From positions 1-42,166 of the forward strand of contig CAJWEW010000012.1 of the NCBI GenBank assembly GCA_913030915.1: 42,166 bases of DNA, in the 5' to 3' direction. The stretch comes from an uncultured Rhodobiaceae bacterium (lineage in GTDB: Bacteria; Pseudomonadota; Alphaproteobacteria; Rhizobiales; TMED25). The notes below the pieces were generated by a model, which was not told where the DNA came from, did no database searches, and worked only from the letters and a program-made list of their open reading frames with translations. Position numbers and translations under genes: made by a program. Positions 36,453 to 42,166 of the stretch are shown here, in pieces; positions within the stretch are counted from its first letter, which is position 1; the number at the start of each line of letters is the position of its first letter.

Positions 36453-37097
36453 ATGACTGAGCTAAATGTTGATCCAAATACGCTATCGAGGCAAGATCGG
36501 TACAAATTAATGTGTGCTTTAGTGATTCCAAGGCCTATAGCACTAGTTACAACAATATCAAAAGATGAAGTAGTTAATGCTGCGCCTTTCTCTTTTTTTA
36601 ACGTCTTTTCAGATAAACCATCAATTGTTGCACTCGGTGTAAACTCACGACCTGAGGGCGGAATGAAAGATACATCTGCAAACATAAATTATAAAAAGGA
36701 ATTTGTTGTTCACATGGTTACATTTGAAATAGCAGAGCAGATGAACATCAGCTGCGTGAATTTTCCACCGCATATTAGTGAAATTGACCAGGCAGGATTT
36801 ACCCTAAGGAAATCACATATTCTTGAAACGCCGTCGATAGCAGAAAGTCTGGTTGCATTGGAATGCAGACTTCATTCAATTATACCATTGGGTGATGATA
36901 GAAATTTAACACTTGGAGAGGTTGTCAACGTTTCAACAAATACAGATGTATTGGATACTGAGAAGAATTATGTGAATATAGATAATTATAAGCCCATTGC
37001 AAGGTTGTTTGGTAATATGTATTCTGAATTATCAGATTTCTTTGAATTAAAGAGGTTGAACTACGAACAATGGATTCAAGACAAAGAGGAGAACTAA
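36453..37097 (+). CDS. Flavin-reductase-like (FMN-binding split-barrel) protein
   Basis: A 214-residue protein of the flavin-reductase-like domain family. It shows the IPRPIALVTT start of the split barrel, followed by NAAPFSFFNVFSDKPSIVALG and then the long FxxHMVTxE region. These proteins reduce FMN/FAD for a partner oxygenase or act as flavin-binding oxidoreductases. No monooxygenase lies nearby, so the partner is not apparent. It overlaps the acyl-CoA dehydrogenase start by one base. Confidence 0.82.
   Translation: MTELNVDPNTLSRQDRYKLMCALVIPRPIALVTTISKDEVVNAAPFSFFNVFSDKPSIVALGVNSRPEGGMKDTSANINYKKEFVVHMVTFEIAEQMNISCVNFPPHISEIDQAGFTLRKSHILETPSIAESLVALECRLHSIIPLGDDRNLTLGEVVNVSTNTDVLDTEKNYVNIDNYKPIARLFGNMYSELSDFFELKRLNYEQWIQDKEEN
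37085..37092 (+). promoter_or_regulatory. Ribosome-binding site that decides the acyl-CoA dehydrogenase start
   Basis: AGAGGAGA ends a few bases before the ATG at 37097. It supports this start over the in-frame ATG at 37070, which lies inside the upstream gene and lacks a ribosome site. Confidence 0.75.
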
Positions 37098-38242
37098 TGG
37101 ATTTTAACTTTACACAACAGCAAGATGAAATGAGGACGCATTTACAAGCATTCCTGAATAAGATATGCCCTGAAGAATATGTTGAAAAATGTGACAAAGA
37201 TGGTGTACCGCCCTATGAGGCTTATAAAGCGCTTTGTGATGCAGGTTGGTTGGGTTTAATTATACCAGAGGAGTATGGAGGTACTGGCGGTGATGCAGTT
37301 GATCTCGCAATTCTTCTTGAGGAAACGGGAAAAAGATTTGAAGAGCTAGCGATGTGGGTCTTTCGAACGATGACATGGGGTGCATTTGCTATTATGGCTC
37401 ATGGTTCTGAAGAACAAAGAAAATTCTTTTTGCCAAAAATTGCCAAAGGAGAACTGTCATTTGCATTTGGTTTAACTGAACCATCATCTGGCTCTGATGC
37501 TGCTGCGCTAAAGACGCGTGCCGACACGATAGGAAATGATAAATACCTAATTAATGGACAAAAAGTATTTACGTCTGGAATGGACATCAGTGACTATTGC
37601 TTGGTTGTTCTCAGAACGTCAAAGGAGGATAAAAAGCAAAAAGGAATTACAACATTTATGGTTGATACGAAGAAAAAAGGTATTGACGTTAAGAAGATTG
37701 ACACGCTTGGGCACCGCTCAATTGGCACTACACAAGTCTTCTATAATGATGTTGAGGTATCGAAAGATGATATTATCGGTGAAATCGGTGGTGGCTGGCA
37801 AATCTGTGACTCATGTCTTTGGTATGAAAGATTATGTTTGTCAGCGGCAAGAACAGGCGCAGCATCAGCTTGCTTTGATCTTGCTCTTCAATACGCCAAA
37901 TCACGAGAGCAGTTTGACAGACCAATCGGTAAATTTCAGGCAATTTCGCATAAACTTGCTGATATGAAAGTTATGATAGAATTATCAAGGTTGCTTTTTT
38001 ATAAATTTGCCACTTCTATAAATGAAGATAAGGCTAGTCGCCATGAAGCTGCAATATTGAAGTTGTATACCAGCGAGTCTTATACAAAGATAACCGAGCA
38101 CGCTATGCAAATATATGGTGGATATGGATTTTGTATGGAGTACCCAATACAAAGATTTTTTAGAGACGCTCGTTTATCTGTGATTGGTGCTGGGACATCT
38201 GAAATACAGAGAAATATTATTGCCAAAAGTATAGGTTTGTAA
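37097..38242 (+). CDS. Acyl-CoA dehydrogenase
   Basis: An FAD enzyme that makes a 2,3-double bond in an acyl-CoA and passes electrons to ETF. The 381-residue protein has the FAFGLTEPSSGSDAAAL motif near residue 125, the SREQFDRPIGKFQAISHKLADM block near 280, and a C-terminal YGGYGF...EYPIQRFFRDARL segment with the expected catalytic glutamate. I start at 37097 (MDFNFTQQQDEM), supported by GAGGAG upstream. It overlaps the CoA-transferase start by one base. Substrate specificity cannot be set from sequence alone. Confidence 0.93.
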   Translation: MDFNFTQQQDEMRTHLQAFLNKICPEEYVEKCDKDGVPPYEAYKALCDAGWLGLIIPEEYGGTGGDAVDLAILLEETGKRFEELAMWVFRTMTWGAFAIMAHGSEEQRKFFLPKIAKGELSFAFGLTEPSSGSDAAALKTRADTIGNDKYLINGQKVFTSGMDISDYCLVVLRTSKEDKKQKGITTFMVDTKKKGIDVKKIDTLGHRSIGTTQVFYNDVEVSKDDIIGEIGGGWQICDSCLWYERLCLSAARTGAASACFDLALQYAKSREQFDRPIGKFQAISHKLADMKVMIELSRLLFYKFATSINEDKASRHEAAILKLYTSESYTKITEHAMQIYGGYGFCMEYPIQRFFRDARLSVIGAGTSEIQRNIIAKSIGL

Positions 38243-39432
38243 TGAATCATCCGTTGAAAGGTGTGAAAGTTATAGAATTAGGTCAGATTATTGCGGGAAC
38301 CTATGGTGGTCAGGTGCTTTCCGACTTAGGTGCTGAAGTCATCAAAGTAGAAACACCAAATGGTGATTTAGGTAGAATTCCGTCAGTTGCACCAATAAAT
38401 GGAGAAAGTGGCCTTTTTTTAACTTTCAATAGAAATAAGAAAAGTATTGTTATCGATCTTAAAACAGATCAAGGCCTCGAACTCTTTTATGAACTTGTAA
38501 AAAAAGCTGATGTAGTAATTGATAATTTTAGGCCTGGGGTATTACAGAGGTTGAAAATTAATTATGAAGTATTGAGTGAAATAAATAAAAGATTAATCCA
38601 ATGTTCGGTAACAGGATACGGTGAAGAAGGTGCGTATGCAAATTTACCGGCATTAGATATAATAATACAATCGATTACAGGTTACATGGCAATAACGGGT
38701 GAACCAGACAGCGCGCCAGTTCGAACCGGTATACCACTTGCTGATCTATCGGGGGGCATATTCTCATGTAAGGCCATCCTTGCTGCGCTTTACAAAAGGG
38801 AAAAAACAGGGCAGGGTTCATCAATCAACTTATCGATGTTTGATGGTATGCTGAATTTGCTTACCTATCTTGGAACAGTATGGCTTACAAAAGGAGAGCT
38901 TCCTGTTCCACCGGGATCATCACATATGTATTCTGTCCCATGGCAAGCATTTAAAGTAAGTGACGGATATGTTGTTATAGCTACCAGACAGGAGGTATTT
39001 TGGGAAAGAATGTGTGATGCAATGGATATTGAGGATGTAAAAATTGATCAAAGGTTTGCAACCAATCCAAAGCGTGTCGAAAATAGAGATATTTTAATCC
39101 CAATATTAGAGAATATATTCTTAAATAAATCCGTAAAAGAGTGGATTGATCTATTCCGAGAATACGAAGTTCCATGTGCTCCTGTTAATAATTTAGACGG
39201 CGCTTTTGGAGAGCCTCCGGTGGCTGAGAGGGATATGATCGTAAAATATGATCATCCAACTGCAGGAGAAATAAAATTACCGGGAAATCCAATGAAATTC
39301 AGTGATGTAAATGAAACTATATCAACACCAGCACCCACCCTTGGTGAGCATACAAAAGAGATTTTGACATCGATGCTTGGAATGGATGCTGAACAAATTG
39401 ATAAATTAATTAAAAGTGAAATTATAAAATAA
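38242..39432 (+). CDS. Class III CoA-transferase (CaiB/BaiF family)
   Basis: A 396-residue transferase that moves CoA between acids (formyl-CoA/carnitinyl-CoA type). It starts with the family motif VKVIELGQIIAGTYGG. Further blocks are RNKKSIVIDLK, the SVTGYGEEG segment, and ALDIIIQSITGYM with the likely catalytic Asp139, then GIPLADLSGG. In this context it would activate a carboxylic acid for the adjacent dehydrogenase and hydratase without spending ATP. Acid and CoA donor are unknown. Confidence 0.93.
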   Translation: MNHPLKGVKVIELGQIIAGTYGGQVLSDLGAEVIKVETPNGDLGRIPSVAPINGESGLFLTFNRNKKSIVIDLKTDQGLELFYELVKKADVVIDNFRPGVLQRLKINYEVLSEINKRLIQCSVTGYGEEGAYANLPALDIIIQSITGYMAITGEPDSAPVRTGIPLADLSGGIFSCKAILAALYKREKTGQGSSINLSMFDGMLNLLTYLGTVWLTKGELPVPPGSSHMYSVPWQAFKVSDGYVVIATRQEVFWERMCDAMDIEDVKIDQRFATNPKRVENRDILIPILENIFLNKSVKEWIDLFREYEVPCAPVNNLDGAFGEPPVAERDMIVKYDHPTAGEIKLPGNPMKFSDVNETISTPAPTLGEHTKEILTSMLGMDAEQIDKLIKSEIIK

Positions 39433-39442
39433 GGAGAAAAAA

Positions 39443-39892
39443 ATGGTAGGTTTATACTGGGAAGATTGGGAGATCGGAAAAGAGTATGTCTCACCGAGTA
39501 GAACAATCACAGAAGCTGATATAGTTCATTTTGCAGGTATATCTGGTGATTATAATCCGCTGCATATTAATGAAGAACACTGTAAAAAAACAATCTTCGG
39601 TACTCGAATCGCACACGGTCCACTCGTTTATTCAATCGCCGCTGGTTTGCTGTTTCAGCTGCACTTATATGACGACACATTAATTGCTTTTTTAGGATTT
39701 GATAGTTTAAAGTTTACAAAACATGTCATTGCAGGAGACACCATCACGGCCAAGATTGCTGTTCTAGAAAAAAGAGAAACGTCAAAAGAGGATCGTGGTG
39801 TTATGAAAAGGAGCCTAAAAGTCTACAACCAAAATGATGAAATGGTTCAAGACGCGGTTCAAGCTTTTCTGCTAAAGCGAAAACCCGCATAG
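39443..39892 (+). CDS. MaoC-family hot-dog enoyl-CoA hydratase
   Basis: A 149-residue hot-dog protein. The (R)-hydratase catalytic motif is visible as SGDYNPLHINEEHCK followed by FGTRIAHG, containing the Asp and His expected in MaoC-type 2-enoyl-CoA hydratases. It would hydrate the enoyl-CoA made by the upstream dehydrogenase. A clear ribosome site (AAGGAG) lies six bases before the ATG. A role in a specific pathway is inferred from neighbours only. Confidence 0.88.
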   Translation: MVGLYWEDWEIGKEYVSPSRTITEADIVHFAGISGDYNPLHINEEHCKKTIFGTRIAHGPLVYSIAAGLLFQLHLYDDTLIAFLGFDSLKFTKHVIAGDTITAKIAVLEKRETSKEDRGVMKRSLKVYNQNDEMVQDAVQAFLLKRKPA

Positions 39893-39909
39893 TTTGGTAA
39901 ATAAGCATT

Positions 39910-41652
39910 ATGTATCCCAAAAAAGAAATCATTCTTGATAACAAAATAGAGGTTATTTGGGATCAAGAGATTGTAATGTCTGATGGTATCATAATTCGAT
40001 GCGATATTTTTAAACCAAATGATGACAAAAAATATCCAGTAATCATGACTTATGGACCCTATGGTAAGTGGCTTCATTTTGATCAAATATACTCAGAGCA
40101 GTGGGAACGGATGTGTGAAGACCATCCTGACGTACCAGCTGGATCGTCCAATGCATATCAGAATTGGGAAGTAGTTGATCCAGAAAAATGGGTAACTGAT
40201 GGATATGTTGTCATCAGAGTCGACTCGAGGGGAGCAGGGCGTTCTGAGGGCGTATTAGATTTATGGTCACGCAAAGAAGCTGAAGATTTCGCTGAGTGCA
40301 TCGAATGGGCGTCAAATCTTGAGTACTCAACTGGTAAGGTTGGCATAAATGGTATTTCCTACTACGGGATGAATCAATGGCAAGTAGCATCCTTACAACC
40401 AAAAAATTTAACTGCAATGTGTGTTTGGGAGGGTGCTGCGGATTACTATCGTGAATTAGGATATCATGGTGGTATTTATTGCTCATTTACTGAGGCATGG
40501 TTCCAAAAGCAAGTTTTAACTGTGCAAAATGGTAAAGGTGAGAACGGTTTGATGGGTGATATTAAAGGCGATTGGGTAGCTGGACCAAAAACTTTAAGCG
40601 AAGAGCAATTAAGAGAAAATCGAAGAGAATTTCCAGCTGAAATACTGGAAAATAAGCTTGCAACAGATGATTTTTGGACATCCAGAATGCCGGACTTTTC
40701 TAAAATCAACATTCCCTTATTATCATCTGCTAATTGGGGAGGGCAAGGTTTACATTCACGTGGTAATTTTGATGGATATGTTAGATCTGCGTCAGAACAA
40801 AAATGGCTTGAGGTGCATGGGATAGAGCATTGGACAGAATTTTATACTGATTATGGCGTAAAAATACAAAAACAGTTTTTTGATTATTATCTCAAAGGAA
40901 AAGAAAATGGATGGCAGGATCGACCAAAAGTCAATCTTCTAACGCGCTATCCAAATGAAGTATTTAAAGAAAATTATTATTCAAGTTGGCCCTTAGAAGG
41001 AACTGATTGGGGGAGGGCTTATTTAAATGCATCAGATCTATCCTTAGATCAACACAATTCAATAGAGGCAGAAATTACGTACAAGGGGTTCTCCGACGGT
41101 GTAACATTTCTTGCACCACCAGTTGACCAAGAAACAGAAATTACTGGCCCTATTGGTCTAAAAATATACATCTCCTCAGATACGGCAGACGCGGATATAT
41201 TTGCAGTTTTCAGGGTTTTTGATGAAGAATTAAAAGAGGTAACTTTTCAGGGGGCAATAGATCCACATACACCAGTATCTCAAGGGTGGCTGCGTGCATC
41301 ACATCGCAAATTAGATAAAAAATTATCAAAAGATTACCAGCCATATCACACGCATGATGTGATAGAGCCTTTAAGCCCTGGTACTGTTTATGAATTAAAT
41401 ATTGAAATATGGCCAACATCTATAGTTTTACCCAGAAATTACCGTTTAGCATTATCAATACGTGGCAAGGACTACGCATGGCCGGGTGGTGAAGTAAAAG
41501 GTTTAGGCAATCTCGATGATGTGTTTACAGGAGTTGGTCCATTTAAGCATCAAAATGAATTGGACAGGCCTAGTGCGATATTTGACGGAAATGTCACTAT
41601 ACACACAGGTGGTAAATACGAGTCATTTCTAGTGCTACCATATATTAGCTAG
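39910..41652 (+). CDS. CocE/NonD-family hydrolase (peptidase S15 fold)
   Basis: A 580-residue alpha/beta hydrolase of the cocaine-esterase/X-Pro dipeptidyl-peptidase group. The nucleophile is in GISYYG (Ser150). The HGIEHW segment offers the catalytic His. A C-terminal jelly-roll domain covers about residues 370-575. The common GxYD acid block reads NWGGQGLHSRGN here, so the acid residue is not in its usual place. No signal peptide is seen, so it is probably cytoplasmic. It may cleave an ester or amide and feed its products to the neighbouring enzymes. It is the last gene of the plus run. Confidence 0.87.
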   Translation: MYPKKEIILDNKIEVIWDQEIVMSDGIIIRCDIFKPNDDKKYPVIMTYGPYGKWLHFDQIYSEQWERMCEDHPDVPAGSSNAYQNWEVVDPEKWVTDGYVVIRVDSRGAGRSEGVLDLWSRKEAEDFAECIEWASNLEYSTGKVGINGISYYGMNQWQVASLQPKNLTAMCVWEGAADYYRELGYHGGIYCSFTEAWFQKQVLTVQNGKGENGLMGDIKGDWVAGPKTLSEEQLRENRREFPAEILENKLATDDFWTSRMPDFSKINIPLLSSANWGGQGLHSRGNFDGYVRSASEQKWLEVHGIEHWTEFYTDYGVKIQKQFFDYYLKGKENGWQDRPKVNLLTRYPNEVFKENYYSSWPLEGTDWGRAYLNASDLSLDQHNSIEAEITYKGFSDGVTFLAPPVDQETEITGPIGLKIYISSDTADADIFAVFRVFDEELKEVTFQGAIDPHTPVSQGWLRASHRKLDKKLSKDYQPYHTHDVIEPLSPGTVYELNIEIWPTSIVLPRNYRLALSIRGKDYAWPGGEVKGLGNLDDVFTGVGPFKHQNELDRPSAIFDGNVTIHTGGKYESFLVLPYIS

Positions 41653-41656
41653 TTTC

Positions 41657-42109
41657 TTACTTTTTAGCTTTTTTACCCTCTTCGGTCTCCGGCTCCCATA
41701 TTTTCTGATGAGAGTTATGGGTATCTTCATCCCATATATGCTCAGTGCCCTCCCCAAGAAAGACAACAAAAGCCTCTGCTCCATCTGGATACTCGTATGG
41801 ACCATGTAGTTTATCCCATCCAAAAATATAATCTCCAGGCCTCAAGTCTTTACCATCAACACACATTCTACCCTTCAGAACTAATATAGAATGCCAGCTT
41901 TTATGTGAGTGAGCTGGTTCAACATAACCGGGGGGAAATTTTACCTTCATGTCAATTCTACCCATCTTTTTATCGTGCGCAAAAACTTTTGCCTTAACTC
42001 CCTTTGGTAAGGTCAAAAGTTCATTCGCAAGATCTTCTTCCCACTCAATATCAGAGTCATGTATAGTTAAAAATTCATGGTCAAAACCATCATTAAATTG
42101 ATCAGACAT
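41657..42109 (-). CDS. Cupin-domain protein
   Basis: A 150-residue single cupin. Motif 1 is read as PAHSHKSWHSILVLKG, with His-x-His and a His where many cupins have Glu. Motif 2 is PGDYIFGWDKLHGPY. These could bind a metal ion. The short acidic N-terminus and the Lys-rich tail EEGKKAKK are not recognised. The function is open: metal-dependent enzyme or sensor. The ribosome site AGAGG lies eight bases before the ATG at 42109. It is convergent with the CocE gene (4-base gap), and promoter sequence lies in the last 57 bases of the window. Confidence 0.85.
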   Translation of the reverse strand: MSDQFNDGFDHEFLTIHDSDIEWEEDLANELLTLPKGVKAKVFAHDKKMGRIDMKVKFPPGYVEPAHSHKSWHSILVLKGRMCVDGKDLRPGDYIFGWDKLHGPYEYPDGAEAFVVFLGEGTEHIWDEDTHNSHQKIWEPETEEGKKAKK

Positions 42110-42166
42110 TTAAACCTCTTTGTCTATATTTTTCAATTACTTATAGTATTTTATTAACGTAATAAA
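42110..42166 (-). promoter_or_regulatory. Upstream sequence of the cupin gene, window edge
   Basis: The last 57 bases are AT-rich and non-coding as far as visible. The ribosome site for the cupin gene lies here (AGAGG on the minus strand). No complete gene is seen before the right edge. Confidence 0.4.

Noticed and set aside
1-42166. CRISPR arrays, insertion sequences, prophage or integrase genes
   Set aside because: No direct repeat arrays with spacers, transposase motifs, or phage genes were seen; the tRNA-Lys has no integrase next to it and no visible repeated 3' end in the window.

Overview
The window is a compact, AT-rich stretch of a bacterial chromosome. Gene content and order point to an alphaproteobacterium, most plausibly a marine, streamlined lineage (SAR116, HIMB59 or AEGEAN-169-like; this placement is inference). 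Blocks typical of Alphaproteobacteria are trpE-G-D-C-moaC, surE-nlpD-yajC-secD-secF, a divergent uvrA/ssb pair, and gyrA-coaD-ppi-queA-tgt. Spacing is very tight: neighbouring genes often share stop/start bases, and most convergent pairs overlap or sit within 4 bases. No gene-free stretch exceeds 300 bases; the longest is about 150.

Layout. (1) 1-5839, minus strand: ppiD, trpE, trpG, trpD, trpC and the start of moaC form one operon-like run (periplasmic chaperone, tryptophan synthesis from chorismate, molybdopterin synthesis). (2) 5964-11989, plus strand: tpiA, secG, pyrG, serS, surE and an NlpD-like LysM/LytM lipoprotein. A minus-strand AAA+ ATPase (DUF815) follows. (3) 12975-15815: yajC-secD-secF, the SecYEG accessory complex. 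(4) trmFO (minus), an unassigned lipoprotein (plus), uvrA (minus), then divergently ssb and the run gyrA-coaD-ppi-queA-tgt. (5) A tRNA-Lys(UUU) with a clear sigma-70-type promoter. (6) 27667-30441: a VOC-fold enzyme, a DUF2141 secreted protein and two tandem EamA/DMT transporters. (7) 30446-41652: two divergent gene sets. The minus set is a GMC oxidoreductase, a molybdenum hydroxylase large subunit and a 52-codon membrane peptide. The plus set is seven packed genes: nitroreductase, Gfo/Idh oxidoreductase, flavin-reductase-like protein, acyl-CoA dehydrogenase, class III CoA-transferase, MaoC hydratase and CocE/NonD hydrolase. A convergent cupin gene closes the window.

How the genes may work together. 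The left two thirds is housekeeping. The right third looks like a catabolic island. A coherent but unproven reading is that CocE releases an acid or alcohol, GMC oxidises alcohol to aldehyde, the molybdenum enzyme oxidises aldehyde to acid, the CoA-transferase activates the acid, and the dehydrogenase and MaoC carry out the first beta-oxidation-like steps. No local regulator is visible.

Most notable observations: uvrA has an out-of-frame start at an A8 tract; Tgt has lost three of its four usual zinc ligands; an unassigned lipoprotein carries a possible Cys-His-Asp triad; the molybdenum-hydroxylase large subunit has no local partner subunits; and a short membrane-peptide gene lies at 30446-30604.
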